64,000 bases of DNA from Brachycybe producta (GCA_036925085.1 JAUPFP010000021.1:2134027-2198026), one strand, 5' to 3'. Shown: positions 1-11,433, counted from the stretch's first letter. The notes: generated by a model not told the origin, from the sequence alone. Program-made: numbers and translations.

Positions 1-424
1 AAACATTCCTTCGAAAAATATACAAGTAAGATGGAGTGAAAAGGTGCCCAGGTTGCTATTTTCAGACACAAGAGTATAAAACTCCGAATGTGGCACTTTC
101 CTAATATATCTTTTTTCTTTTTCTCTTCTAAAAAATCAAAAGAGTGAAAAAAAAAAAAAATGGGTGCTCTCTCTCTCTCTCTGAAATAGAAGGGGTATTG
201 GTGTAATATGTATTTTCAGTTCCAAAAGAACGAATCCATATATATTGAAATTAAGTGCAATCAAAAAAGGCAATGATGATGAGGGTAAAACCTGAACCTC
301 TGAAAACTGGAAGGAACTTCTGCAACTCAAAATGTTTTGCCACTTGGCAAAATTGATACATTAAAATGGGTTTAAAGTTGTAAAAGCCGTATCTCGAACT
401 ACGATTAATTCGTATTTCAGGTGC

Positions 425-1150
425 ACAAAATGAAGAGAAACTTGAAAATAACTCAATAATTTAAGGGTTTTTTTCATGTTTGATATCTTTACAACATTAA
501 GAATTTTATGTACATTATGAAACTGTTTTAATTTTAAGTAGACAATCTTTATTATTAACTTTTGTCCACAGAAAATTTATTTTGAAAGATGTCAAAATTA
601 AAATAATTCTTAAATGATTGACTAACCTTTCAAATACCTTGCACACATACACATCATGAGTTAAATTAATTCAAATTAAATGTGTTTAAGTGAATTATAC
701 GGAATCCAGTTAAGGACATGAACACCAAATAAAAATTGACTTTATTATTAATATTTTAAAATTGAAATACTAAATCAATCTTTTAATGTCAATAGTTTCT
801 ATATATTATATTTAAGTATTAACTCAATATTTTCAGATTTATTAACTGAATAAATTGAATTCGACGACATATTGTTTGTTTGGCCTTTACAGAGCTCTGT
901 AGAACACGTTTATAGCATTTAAATGCATTTAAATTGTCAGGTGTGTGTACTAGGTATTAGGCCTTCTACTTTCAAAAACACTTTCAAGTTTCTCTTCATT
1001 TTTTGCTCCTCAAAGACAAAATAATCAGAAGTTCAAAAATCAGTTGTTTTAAAGCATAAACGTCATTCAAACTGTTCGATTTTTCTCTCTTTCAGGTGCA
1101 AAGTGAAGAGAAACTTGAATGTGTTTTAGAAACTAGAATATATATCACCT
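425..1150. repeat. Interspersed repeat D, split by a C element
   Basis: Two parts of a recurrent family (called D here) flank an inserted C element. Family hallmarks are 'tttagaaactaga' at one end, a core like 'gatatctttcaaaataa' with its inverted partner, and 'cttctagtttctaaaacac' at the other end followed by 'tgctcctgaaagacaaaat'. The two halves are partly inverted copies of each other, so this is probably a palindromic non-autonomous DNA transposon. At least a dozen copies occur in the window, including introns of four genes. Confidence 0.6.
637..961 (+). mobile_element. C element (copy 1), ~320-bp MITE-like repeat
   Basis: One of six copies of a roughly 300-bp element. Ends are short inverted repeats (start like 'ataccttgtacacac', end like 'gtgtgtactaggtat'). 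Shared internal words are 'tgagttaaatgaattcaaat', 'ggaatccagttaaggacatg' and 'cacagggctctgtagaacac'. It has no open reading frame of note and lies inside a D repeat, so it inserted later than D. Family class not determined. Confidence 0.7.
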
Positions 1151-1186
1151 GAAATAAGATTTCAAAATGACTGACACTCTTCAACA

Positions 1187-1390
1187 CAGGCAGTTAGAAA
1201 TCGGGGAGAACTTCAGTTGGCTCCGCCCTTGTTATGACGACCGCCAACTTCTAATTGGTTTTTTGTGTGGTTCCACGTTGAAAAGGGCGGAGCATGTGAC
1301 GTCAGACTACATAACCAACCAATTAGAAGTTGCCGGTCGTCATAGAAAGGGCGGAGCCAACTTGTGTTCATCCCGATTTCTAAATGCCTG
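1187..1390. mobile_element. hAT-like foldback MITE, family A (copy 1)
   Basis: About 204 bp, beginning 'caggcagttagaaatcgggg' and ending with its near-inverse '...gatttctaaatgcctg'. Almost the whole element is one inverted repeat: 'ggcaacttctaattggtt' on the left is matched by 'aaccaattagaagttgcc' on the right. A perfect CRE palindrome TGACGTCA sits near the centre (1297-1304). The open reading frame running through it is incidental. Class assignment rests on 8-bp target duplications around better-preserved copies. Confidence 0.85.
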
Positions 1391-2312
1391 TCTTCAAACT
1401 ATGATTCAACTTCCTTTTTTCCTCACGTGGCAAACTTTTAATTGCGTCATCGCTATTCCTCTACACGTGCTCTCTCTTTTCACTTCTATTATGTTCTGGG
1501 TATAAGTTTGTCCACGTGCTGATAATTATGGTTGTTTTGGACGCTTTTAGAGCTAAAAGGAGGCTGCATTCTAACTCAACTATTTGGCACGTGTGGAATT
1601 GGCCACCTATGGAGTGTTGCAGGCGCCATCTACCTTTAATTTACACAAGTCCTTTTTCTATGGAGCCTCGCTTAAACAGCAGGAAATCCCCATTCAAATA
1701 CACCATTATATTTGTCTGTGTGATCCCAGCATTAAAAGTGTTTTTTTTTTTAATTTTAGTTCAAAGATTGTTCAAAGTTTTACTTGCTGCTGTTGTTGCT
1801 GCTTCTTCTTTTTCTTCCAAGAAAACTGTTTGAAACAAGAGCCTCGTCGTGTCTTAAAAAACGCCATGTGTTCTTCTCTTATGCAACATGAATTCCACAA
1901 TTAACATTTCAAAAATGAATTCAACGAGAGAATATTTCAGAAATGACTTTAAAATACACACAAAAATGGAAATATCCTTTAAGTTTTAAAAAATCCGAAA
2001 GTTAACCACTTTTTTTTTTAAGTGTGTTGTTGTTGTTGTCAACGGCCAACTCCAATAGAATCTGGTGCTATTTCAACTTTTATCTGTCAAAAGTTAAATA
2101 TGGTCGGTGCGACACCCCCCCCCCCCCTTTCAGTAATCGAAGAATATTCGTATTCGGTTATTAACCCGATGATACATGTTTGCTACTTGAGCCCAAATAT
2201 ATGCGCGCCAATGGATTTTACTGCCACTTCCCCCCTTCTTCTCAATTCCAATCAATTTTTTTTAGTTTAAGACAAGATTTTTCATAACAAATTTAAACTC
2301 TTTATCAAATGG
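1391..2312. other. No gene seen; A+T-rich spacer
   Basis: Short open frames here are low-complexity (Cys- or Phe-rich from CTG/TTC runs) and show no domain. A run of 14 C lies near 2115. Nothing else recognised. Confidence 0.5.
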
Positions 2313-2456
2313 ACAGGCAAATGTGCCCAGCACAAACATTTTGTATTGCCCCGCCCCTTTTATGAGCGCCATCAATTTCTAATTGGTTTGTTACTCGGTC
2401 TGATGTCATAAAAGGGGCGGGACAAACGAAATTTTGAGTGCTGGGCACACTTGCCT
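2313..2456. mobile_element. hAT-like MITE, family B (copy 1)
   Basis: About 144 bp with inverted ends 'caggcaaatgtgcccagc' and 'gctgggcacacttgcct', flanking G+C-rich 'ccgcccctttta'/'taaaaggggcgg' arms. It resembles family A in its first five bases and CCGCCC arms but has its own terminal sequence. A second, longer copy lies at 19992-20189 with a perfect 8-bp duplication. Confidence 0.75.
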
Positions 2457-2625
2457 ATACAAAAATGGTGGTGGACATTTTTCTATAGACACTATTAGAC
2501 AATGGTCTCGTAATTTTCAGAAACAAAGACACATAAGTTCTTAAGAAAAATGCCAAGCTGAGTTCCAACAACTCCCATTTCTAGCTAATTAAAAAGTTGC
2601 TACTAGATGGCGTTCTAACCAAATA

Positions 2626-2829
2626 CAGGCAGTTAGAAATAGGTGAAAACTTCAGTTGGCTTCGCCCTTGTTATGACGACTGGCAACTTCTAATTGGCTG
2701 GTTATGTAGTCTGACATTGAAAAGGGCGGAGCATGTGACATCAGACTACATAACCAACCAATTAGACGTTGCCGGTCGTCATAACAAGGGCGGAGACAAC
2801 TGAAGTTCTGACCGATTTCTAACTGCCTG
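2626..2829. mobile_element. hAT-like foldback MITE, family A (copy 2)
   Basis: Same structure as the copy at 1187. Flanks 'accaaat' on both sides of acaggc...gcctgt form a probable, slightly degraded target duplication. The central CRE is mutated to TGACATCA. Confidence 0.85.
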
Positions 2830-2869
2830 TACCAAATCCCTCTTTCCAAAAAAAAAAAATTCTCGGTTA

Positions 2870-3237
2870 AGCCTGGAACACACGCGCGGAATTCCGCCAT
2901 GGAAAAAGAAAATAGGAAAAGGAAAAAAAAAGTCCTTTTCTTTTTCTGCATCTCTGCTGTTCACACATAGAAACAGAAAAGTAATGAGGAAAAGTTGTGC
3001 GCGCCCTCTACTGAGCAAGAAAAGAAATATTTATTGCTAAAATGGATTCCAATTTGCTTTTCTGTGATGTCACATGCTTCTTTCTGATTGGTGGAAATTG
3101 AACGGAACATTTTGAGAACGGAAAAAGTTCAGCTTTGTTCAACTCATTTTTAATGAATTTTCCGTTCACTTTTTATGGAAAAATGTCTCATTCTGTTGTG
3201 ATTTTCTGAGCGGAATTCCGCATGTGTGTTCCAGGCT
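2870..3237. mobile_element. MITE with TTA target duplication (PIF/Harbinger-like)
   Basis: Starts 'agcctggaacacac' and ends 'gtgtgttccaggct', flanked on both sides by TTA (2867-2869 and 3238-3240). Sub-terminal 'gcggaattccgc' words are also inverted. A 3-bp TTA duplication is typical of PIF/Harbinger elements; no transposase is encoded, so the class is inference. Confidence 0.65.
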
Positions 3238-3239
3238 TT

Positions 3240-4430
3240 AATTAAATTAAGACTAAACTCGACTTGTGTCTGGGGTCTTTTTTCACCAAAAAAAACTTTA
3301 TTCTCATCAGAAAAATATAAATAAACGAAGGTGCAAGGGATGTTTGTTTTCATAGTTATTGTAAATCATTTTCAATTTGTTTTCGAATAACGAAAATGCG
3401 ACCGACCATTCTTGCTAAATCTCCATAGACATAAATTACTAACAATTAAAAATAAACTGAACTCAATAATGCCAAGGTTTAGAATTTCAAAATCACTTCC
3501 ATTAATTAGCTATATGTTCTGTATTCAGGTGAAAGGGGTATTTTATTTATAATGGATTATCTTTTAAAATAAACTTTTTATGAAATTTTCTTAAAAGACA
3601 AATCAATTTTTACACATTTTTTAATCTAGAAAATTTATAATTTTCAAAATCTGATATAAAGTTTCTTCTAAAAGATGTGTGATTTGGGTTTTCACCTTAA
3701 GTTACTCTTCTACTTTCAAACGAATCATGAAATTCTATTATAAGTCAATTAGAAATTAAGTAATTAAACTTTTTAAGAGTTAAAAAACCCCGAAATTTCC
3801 ATTATTTTAAATAGAAATTTTAGTTTTTTAAAAAAACTACAATAATGGCGGAGTTTTTTTTTATTTTTTTCCAAGAAGAATCTTAGTCTTTCTTAAGAAG
3901 TAATAACATTGATGGCGGATTATGCAAAAAACGAGTGACAACAACAATATATAAAACTACAAAGACACTTTTCTCTCTCTTTTCTGATGAATATATAAAG
4001 CATTTACGATGATTTAGAATGAAAAAAAAAAAAACATTTTCATTTGAAAAGAACACATCAAACACCTTCTTCTTCTCTCTTTTAATCTTAGAAAAATGGT
4101 TAAAACTTTCAATTGTGACCATTTAAAGACTAGAAAAGGAAAAGGGGGGAATGAATTTCTTATTATTATTGAGAGGACTAAGGAAGAGGGTAAAAGAAAC
4201 GAGAGCAAGACACTTCTAAGATTAAGTGAATAAAGGTGGGGGGAAATTCAGAAAGAAAGAGAGAAAAGACTTGTTTCTTAAGACACTTTTCCCCTACAAA
4301 AACCAACAGAAAAGCAGCCATCTTGTTTTTTTTTTAAAACTAAATAAGAAGGAAAAATAATCCCCATTTATAGATCTGAGTGCCGGTATAAAAAAAAACC
4401 TCGTAATTATTCATAACTAACATCAAGATA
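3240..4430. other. A+T-rich spacer with D-like fragment
   Basis: About 3545-3730 resembles the middle and right end of the D family (ending 'gttactcttctactttcaaa'). The rest is A/T-rich with purine runs (4130-4270). No coding sequence supported. Confidence 0.45.
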
Positions 4431-4761
4431 CATAAAGGTAGCTCAACTTCAAGAGTTCGACAAAAGTGTCAAAATTTGAGTCAGCTTTAAGAACGTCGAT
4501 TATTGGAACTAATGTCGGACATGCATAGTTCCGATTAATCAAAAGTTCATATAATCAAACTCTCAATAAAAAACAGGTGGAGAAAACTAAGAAAAAAGTT
4601 GTATATCCAAAAGAGTATGTTAAAAAAAAAACTGGTTCCGATAATATTTTATTGTATTTACGAAGCTAAGTGATATGTGGTATTACGAATGCACGGGGAA
4701 GCATCGCAACCGCGTATCCAGTATGGCAACTGGCCGAAAAAACAGACCGCAAATCAGACCA

Positions 4762-4944
4762 GGGCCGTGTTTCTCAAAAAATACACGTTTTTGTAATACA
4801 AGTGAATTCTATGGAATGCTGTCTGTCATTACAAATTGTTAATTCGTATTTAACAAAGTGTGGATGTTCGATGCATGTCCTGAACAGGGCTCCGTAGAAT
4901 TTACTTGTATTACAAGACGTGTATTTTTTTTAGAAACACGGCCC
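4762..4944. mobile_element. Palindromic MITE ending in GGGCCGTGTTTCT
   Basis: Left end 'gggccgtgtttctcaaaaaa' is matched in reverse by 'tttttttagaaacacggccc'; inner arms 'cttgtattacaa' and 'ttgtaatacaag' also pair. The whole 183 bp can fold as a hairpin. It is immediately followed by a pure G tract. Single copy in the window; class unknown. Confidence 0.7.
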
Positions 4945-4970
4945 GGGGGGGGGGGGGGGGGGGGGGGGGG
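4945..4970 (+). repeat. Uninterrupted poly-G tract (26 G)
   Basis: A run of 26 consecutive G abuts the right end of the preceding palindromic element. Such a tract can form G-quadruplexes and is prone to length change; the reported length may also be limited by sequencing accuracy. Confidence 0.9.
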
Positions 4971-5225
4971 AACGTACCATTCTAGTTTCTAACACACTTT
5001 CAATTTCTCCTTATATCTCCGTTTCCACAACAAAAATTAACGGCAGTTAAAAAGTTAATGACAGTTATTTTTCTATTGGATATGAATGTGGTTACATTAA
5101 CCATGGTTAAATTTCCAAACGAATGGAGTTAACTCAACAGCATTGACAGCAATCGGTCGGTTAAATACGTCACTTCCTGATTTAACAGGCAGTGACACAA
5201 TCATTTAACCACAGGTAAGTCTCTT

Positions 5226-5546
5226 ATACCTTATACCCTCGACACACATATAAAGTTAAATACATTTAAATATTAAACACGTTCTACAGAGCCCTATGAG
5301 GGGCAAATGGACAATATGTCGAATTCAATTTATTCAGTTAATAATCTCAAAATATTGAGTTAATACTGAAATATAATATACTGTATATTATATAAACTAT
5401 TGAACAAATATTGATTTAGTATTTCAATTTTAAAATAATAATAAAGTCAATTTTTATTTGGTGTTTATGTCCTTAACTGGATTCCGTATAATTCACCTAA
5501 ACACATTTAATTTGAATTCATTTAACTCATGTGTGGACAAGGTATT
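5226..5546 (-). mobile_element. C element (copy 2, inverted)
   Basis: Reads in reverse relative to copy 1: from 'ctacagagccctatgagg' through 'ccttaactggattccg' to 'ttcatttaactcatg'. It is joined head to head with copy 3. Confidence 0.8.
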
Positions 5547-5856
5547 ATACACAAATGAGTTAAATGAATTCAAATTAAATGTTTAGGTGAATTATACGGG
5601 ATCCAGTTAAGGACATAAACACCAAATAAAAATTGACTTTTATTGTTAATATTTTAAATTGAAATTTACTAAATCAATATTTTTGTGAATAGCTTATGTT
5701 TTATATTTAAGTATTAACTCAATATTTTCAGATTAATTAACTGAATAAATTGAATTCGACGACATATTGTTTGTTTGTCCTTCACAGGGCTCTGTAGACC
5801 ACGTTTATTATTTAAATGCATTTAAATTATCAGCTGTGTGTACTAGGTATTTAATA
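5547..5856 (+). mobile_element. C element (copy 3)
   Basis: Forward copy starting at 'tatacacaaatgagttaaat' and ending 'tgtgtactaggtat'. With copy 2 it forms an inverted pair of about 630 bp centred near 5546. Confidence 0.8.
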
Positions 5857-6039
5857 GAAACAACAGTACCACTGCTAGCTTGTCTGCAGTTACCTCTATA
5901 ACCTTGGTTATAGTTAACTGCAATTAATTTTTGCAGTGTAAACGAGGTAAGACGAGGTGTAAACGAGGAATGTTTTCTCTTGAAAATCATATCCCGAGTT
6001 CGAAAAGACACACACAGAAACGTGAAAGACTGTATGTGG

Positions 6040-6445
6040 GACAATAACTAAACCGTAAATGTGGTTTTATTACAGGTGTAGAAATAATATAAAAATGTCA
6101 TCAAAGACAACAGAAGTCAAATTGGGGACAAAACAAACAAAACCCACATGAGTTGAGATTATGAAACTTGTGTCCTGTGAGCCACACACACACACACACA
6201 CAGATAAGGAGAAGGAATCGAACTCGAGCAAGAGAGTGCTCAACAGTGCTCAAAGGAACCAATGAATAAAATCATTTTTTTAAAAAATATATATATATAC
6301 TTGTATGAGAGAGAAAAAAATAAAATGGACCTGTTTGTGTGTGCACTGTGTTGGCTTGAGAAAAAGAGTCAAGTCCATTCTAGTATAGAAGAGAGTGAGT
6401 GAGAGAAAAAAAAAAGCCCACAAAGAAAAAAGCATCACACAGACA

Positions 6446-6476
<31 letters not shown>

Positions 6477-6803
6477 AAGGTAAGTAAACTAAATCCTCAA
6501 GGAGGGGGCAAGGGCAACCTTTAACTGACCCCCGCCCCTCCTTCTATCACACACTTCTTGTAATTCTCTCTCTCTCTCTCGGTGTTTTTTTCGTACTCCA
6601 GGCGATGATGATGATGATGATGATGAAAATGAAGAAAAAAAAATTCATAACCAAATGATAAAAATGAAGCAAAAAAAAAAAAGTCTGGTTGTTCGAACAG
6701 AACAAGAAAAAAACCACCAAATTCCACGAAGGATCATCTCAAAAGTTCCTTCTCAAATACAGCAAAAGTCCTCGACTTAAAACAAATTCGAGTTAGGCGG
6801 CTT
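6040..6803. repeat. Low-complexity block with CA and GA microsatellites
   Basis: Contains (CA)10 at 6183-6202, (GA)13 at about 6446-6472, a short (ATG)n at 6605-6626 and many purine runs. Open frames here are poly-His/Phe/Leu products of these runs. No gene seen. Confidence 0.8.
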
Positions 6804-7104
6804 ATACCTTGTACAGTGTTGTACACACATGAGTTAAATGAATTGAAATTAAATGTGTTTAGGTGAATTTATACGGAATCCAGTTAAGGACACGAACTAA
6901 ATAAAAATTGACATTATTAATATTTTAAATTGAAATACTAAATCAATAGTTTATTTAATTATATTTAAGTATTAACTCAATATTTTCAGATTATTAACAG
7001 AATCAATTAAATTCGACATATTGTTTGTCCTTCACAGGGCTCTGTAGAATACGTTTATTATTTAAATGCATTTAAATTACCAGGTGTGTGTACTAGGTAT
7101 TAGG
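6804..7104 (+). mobile_element. C element (copy 4)
   Basis: Starts 'ataccttgtacagtgttgta' and ends 'gtgtgtactaggtattagg'; internal landmarks as in copy 1, with small deletions. Confidence 0.75.
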
Positions 7105-7262
7105 CCAGCCCTAGACGTAAAGCAATATTAACTTCACATGTCTATTCGTCGCAAGTACAACTGAGTGTGTAGGTTGAAACACTGCATATATGGGATGACT
7201 TGCATAAGTATTGTAAGCAATCATATTGCGCAGTTCAATGTTACGTCTAGAGCAGGCTTTAA
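7105..7262. repeat. Inverted repeat with TAGACGTAA arms
   Basis: 'agccctagacgtaa' at the left is matched by 'ttacgtctagagcaggct' at the right, giving a possible MITE of about 155 bp directly adjoining C copy 4. Arms are imperfect. Confidence 0.4.
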
Positions 7263-7461
7263 CGTGGATTCGTAGATACGCGGTTGCAGTACTTTCTCTT
7301 ACGACTAGCAATGCGACGTATCAATTGCTTTTGTAAACGTCATAAAACTGAAGCTCTAAGTACAGTTTGCGCGCCCTCTATTGGCTACACTCAGTTTTAG
7401 CACGAAATGATCCATAGGAAAAGCCCTTAGTTGAGTTATCTTTGAAGTATTCTATGCTATA

Positions 7462-7714
7462 GCAGATACTAACGTTTGAGCATTCCAACTTGGTGTGAGC
7501 ATGCGCATTGCCATCTATCGTTTTACATAGGAAAGTGATTGAAGACTGACGTTAGCAGCGCCATCTATTGTCTAATGTACGCAGTTTACTGTAAAGTCGA
7601 CCAATAGATGTCGCTGCTAACGTTAATCTTCAGTCACTTTCCTGTGTAAAACAATAGACGGTAATGCGCATGCTCACACCACACCAAGTTAGAACGCTCA
7701 AACGCTAGTATAGC
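7462..7714. mobile_element. Long near-perfect palindrome (about 115-bp arms)
   Basis: The left arm (about 7462-7578: 'aacgtttgagc', 'gtgagcatgcgcattgcc', 'cctatgtaaaac' in reverse, 'gacgttagcagcg') is repeated in reverse in the right arm (about 7597-7714: 'cgctgctaacgtt', 'ggtaatgcgcatgctcac', 'gctcaaacgctagtat'), with a spacer of about 20 bp. This is the structure of a foldback or MITE element. No flanking duplication could be fixed. Confidence 0.75.
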
Positions 7715-9927
7715 AGAGTACAAACATTGCCAAAAGAGAAGATCTTCAAGAGACAACAAATTAAAAGCCTCACTCACCCACAAACATTTTCCTTTAAGAT
7801 GGAGTTGAGTTACCTCTAAGTTGCTTCCATAATTAAATGAATGCAGCGCACTCGCCAGAGGCAGCACTTGCTAAATTATCATAACAACCACACACATCTA
7901 AGCTTTTCTAATCAAAAATATTAAGTTAGAGGTTATTTATCAAGTCACCCTCACTAGTCAAACTAGCATATTTATCTGTCAACTAGCCTCTAACCAGGTG
8001 TTTTTTATTGATAATTTTACAAGTGCTGCTCTCTAGTGAGCGTTACCATTTATCTATTTTACAGGTTATACTATGATATTTTAATTATTTTTTTAAACCC
8101 ACAGAAATTATTAAATAAGTTAACTAAAAAAAATTAAATATATATAAATTTTCTTTAGAAATATTGGATTTAAATAATTAATAAAACAATTAATAAAAAC
8201 AAATCACGTTTTGCAACCCTGGGCTTAGAGGTCATAGTGGACTGTACTGGATTCTGTTTCATATGAATCACTTGTACAACAACAACTACAAAAAAAAAGT
8301 CAAGTGAAAAATTAATCACTGATTCAAATGAAAAAAAAAAAAAGTGAACCACCCCTCCTCCTCCCCTTTCCCTCCCTCTCAATACTCAAAAGCTGCAGTC
8401 TTTTTACTATGTATAAGAAGAGGGTGAAAGGAGGAGGAGGGTGGAGGATGAGAAAGAGAAGGTTGGATGGAGTTTGGGACGTCCCAAACTGGTATTCAAA
8501 AAACGTTTCAGTTGTAATAACAGAAAGAGAAAAAGAAAGAAGTTTTTTCAAAAATAATAATAAAAAAAAATCATCCCAAGGATAAAAACCCGTCCGAGAG
8601 AGAGAGCAATGAGCAAAATGGTTGTTGACCCGTTTTAGAGATGACTGACTAAACTGAGGGAGGGCAAGCAATAGACAGAGAGAGAGAGAAGTTGAACAAA
8701 ACCAAAACCCCCCCCCCCCCCCCATTCACTAACATGTAGAAGAACTACAGTCAAGTCTATGTAATACTTATACACAGTCAAGGACATAAGTGAGTGAATG
8801 AGAAAAACTTTCAAAAGAGAGAGAGAGAGAGAGAGAGAGTCAGCCTGAAAAATCCCTATCTTTGTAAGGCAAGCAAGCAAAGCAGTGAGTGTGCTAAGCA
8901 TACAAGTTATTAGGGGGCGCTTTGCTTCTCTTTTTTTTTTGCCCTTCCAAGCACACGCTCACACACCCCTTTTTTTTGCGCCTTCAAAGTCGTCCCTCAC
9001 CTTCACCTCGATATTCACCTAGATAGAAGAACGTGTTATTTCATCTTTTTCTCTCAACATAACATTTATCATCAACCTTACTTTACAAAATATGCATGAA
9101 ACCATTTTTTTGTTGTGTTATTTAAACAGGATTTGTTATATAAAAAAAATAATACACGGGAGGAGGAGGAGGAGGAGGAGGAGGGATTGCTCTTCTCTCA
9201 CTCTAAGTCACTCACTATCAATTTTGAGTTAAGCACAGTTGGAAGCCGGCAAAAAAAAGAGGAGGATGAGGGGTGAACTAACACTCCTTTGGGGCAAGGG
9301 AGGGGTCAGAGCAGGGGGGTGGGAGATGGGGTATGGCAAACGTGAGCCACACAAGTAACTCCATTCGTTACACATTTAAGAACCCAGAAGAAGAAGAAGA
9401 AAAATACTAATTAAAAATCATCTCTCTCACACACACCTAATTTCATATTTGCAGGTGAAGAAGCTCAACCACAGGTACCAAAAAAAAATATCTTAAAAAG
9501 ATAAGACTAATTATAACAAGGTGTAAAACTGAGGGACAGACAGGAATCCTGAGACTATGTGAAGTGGTAGCTACTGTTTTTTTTTTTTTTTTTTAGCACT
9601 ATGTCTTTTTAAAAGATGTCTTTTTGATTATTTTTTATAGTTTCAGAGGCCTTCAAGACACGCGCGCGCGACTTTTGAAACACTTTTCGGCCACAAAAAG
9701 AAGTCGAGTTGTTGGCAAAAAGAGAAAAAAAAAAAAAAAAAAAAAAAAACGATGTCACCGGTCTCGCCGATTAAAACATCTTCCGGAAACAGAAATCTGG
9801 GGAAAAGTAATGTTTTAAAAGTCGCCTGTGTTTCATCAAGGTTGGCTTCTTTCCATAGAAAACACATTGCGAGAACAGCTAGTTCTGCGACATTTAAACA
9901 ACTTTCAACCGAAATTGAAGAGTGTTA
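7715..9927. other. Low-complexity spacer, no gene seen
   Basis: Holds C-run 8707-8723, (GA)n about 8816-8839, (GGA)8 at about 9163-9184, a 16-T run near 9581 and a long A-run at about 9725-9749. The motif 'tagcctctaaccag', shared with 26.8-28.8 kb, occurs at about 7984. The longest open frames (8324-8725 minus) are simple-sequence translations. No domain recognised. Confidence 0.6.
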
Positions 9928-10576
9928 AGCCCCTATCACACTAGCAACCTCCAATGCAATTCAACTTGCAATCCAACCTGTGATGTGACTTGCAACTAGA
10001 ACTTTGTGATAAACTTCTATATCACATTATGCAACCTAGTTCCAATCAAATTTTCAAAACTTCGTTTATGTCAAGGGGCCGACATTCGGGTGAATCTCGT
10101 ACGGTATCGGAAGCCATTTTACTTTTAATCCGCGTTTTACTGAATTTTAAAATTTTAATTCTATTCTGGATATCCAGTAAAATGCAGCTAAAAAGTAAAA
10201 TGACTTTCCATCCACACGAGATCTGCTGTGAATCTTAGTGAAAATCGTACATGATTTTCTTCAATGTCTGCCCCATTATTTTGTGTACATATTGTGATCA
10301 ACTAACAGGAAGTTCATAAACCGGAAGTCATGAAACCGAAAATTCGTTCAATTTTACAGATGTCATTTCCGGCAAACGGCCTGATTGGTTGTTTGTCAGA
10401 AAGTTTACTTGAAAAGTCTCTCAAAGTTGAACCTGTTCAACTTGGTGAGACTGAGTTTGACACTAGTTGAAAGGAAAATTTTATCAAGTTGCATGTCATA
10501 TCACACTATAAACATTGAAGTTGCATGTCACATTGCACGTTTTATTGCATCAAAAGTTGCTAGTGTGATAGGGGCT
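9928..10576. mobile_element. 649-bp TTA-flanked MITE (family H, copy 1)
   Basis: Inverted ends match for 21 bp, beginning 'agcccctatcacactagcaa', and TTA flanks both ends (9925-9927 and 10577-10579). The interior includes 'cttcgtttatgtcaaggggc' and 'agaaagtttacttgaaaagt', both found in reverse at 19.6-20.0 kb. The short frames inside have no similarity that I recognise. The duplication suggests a PIF/Harbinger-type non-autonomous element. Confidence 0.8.
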
Positions 10577-10850
10577 TTAGAAACTAGAACGGTTAGCTGT
10601 ATCACTTATTAGTATTTTTTTCATGTTAGTATCTTTCAAAATAAAACTTTTTTTAAAAAATATTGTCTGCTTAAAATTTCAGTCATTTTGAAACTGACAT
10701 AAAAAGCTTATTTTTTAAAAAAAAAATGTCAAACATGAAAATAGCTTTAAGTAATTGAACTACCCTTCTAGTTTTTAAAACACTTTCAAAGTTTCATTTC
10801 ATTTAACTTTCTAAAGAATAAAAAACGTTCGAGAGGCGTTTACAAACTAG
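10577..10850. repeat. Interspersed repeat D copy
   Basis: Starts 'ttagaaactagaacgg' and ends 'cccttctagtttttaaaaca'. It directly abuts the H element, which probably inserted into the left end of D. Confidence 0.6.
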
Positions 10851-11171
10851 AAAACCACCTCAAGGGTTTTATAAAATGATCGAGAATGAAGAGTCTACGA
10901 GAAAGAAAAAAAACGTCACACTGAATCCACACCTATGCTGTTGTTTTTTTTTTCCTTCTTTTAAATCCTGGCCCTTTTTTTGTATGTGTGTGTGTTGAAA
11001 AAACCCCACTAAAACCTCAACTTCTTCTGATTAGAAAAGAGCAGAAAAACACCTGTTTTCTTAAGAAATACCTTATTAAGAAGAAGAAAAAAAAATACAT
11101 TCCAAAGACAGAACTTCAGTCACTTCCGAATCATTTTCTTTATAAAAAAAACCGTTCTCCATCATAATATA
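10851..11171. other. A/T-rich spacer, nothing recognised
   Basis: Homopolymeric A and T runs only. Confidence 0.5.
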
Positions 11172-11433
11172 CCTGCTTCACACGAACTACTTTTTGCGAC
11201 GCCACAAAACATGATCGTTTTTGGTTGACCCAATAATTGATTATATAAAAAAAGTGTTCACAAGAGCCACCAACACCGTTTTTATGGCACCACAATAGCA
11301 AATGAATGAGTGGTTGAGTTCTGCAGGTCAATACTTGTGGTCCGTACTGATAAAGCAAGCCATTGATCCGTGTGAAGCAAACCACGTCAATCACTAAAGT
11401 GGCACCACAAAGTGATCCGTGTGAAGCTGGTCT
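11172..11433. mobile_element. MITE with GCTTCACACG ends
   Basis: Inverted ends 'acctgcttcacacg' and 'cgtgtgaagctggt'; inner words 'gacgccacaaaacatgatc' and 'gatccgtgtgaag' also partly pair. About 262 bp, single complete copy in the window. Confidence 0.55.

Larger units (their letters stand above)
5032..5940. mobile_element. Outer inverted-repeat element hosting two C elements
   Basis: Left 'aaaaattaacggcagttaa' near 5032 is matched in reverse by 'agttaactgcaattaatttt' near 5905-5925; further inner words ('ttaaccatggtta', 'aaccttggttatag') also correspond. This looks like an older element split by insertion of the C pair. Borders approximate. Confidence 0.45.

Noticed and set aside
1167..1505. 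112-aa open frame on the plus strand
   Set aside because: It runs through a family A MITE; similar frames recur in other copies (2597-2803, 17546-17788), so it is a by-product of the element.
8324..8725. 133-aa minus-strand frame
   Set aside because: Translation of poly-C, GA and A runs; no domain, no splice-linked partner.
9990..10612. Frames inside and just after the 649-bp H element as a possible transposase
   Set aside because: At most 82 residues, no DDE or HTH features, and the frames are not preserved in the second copy.
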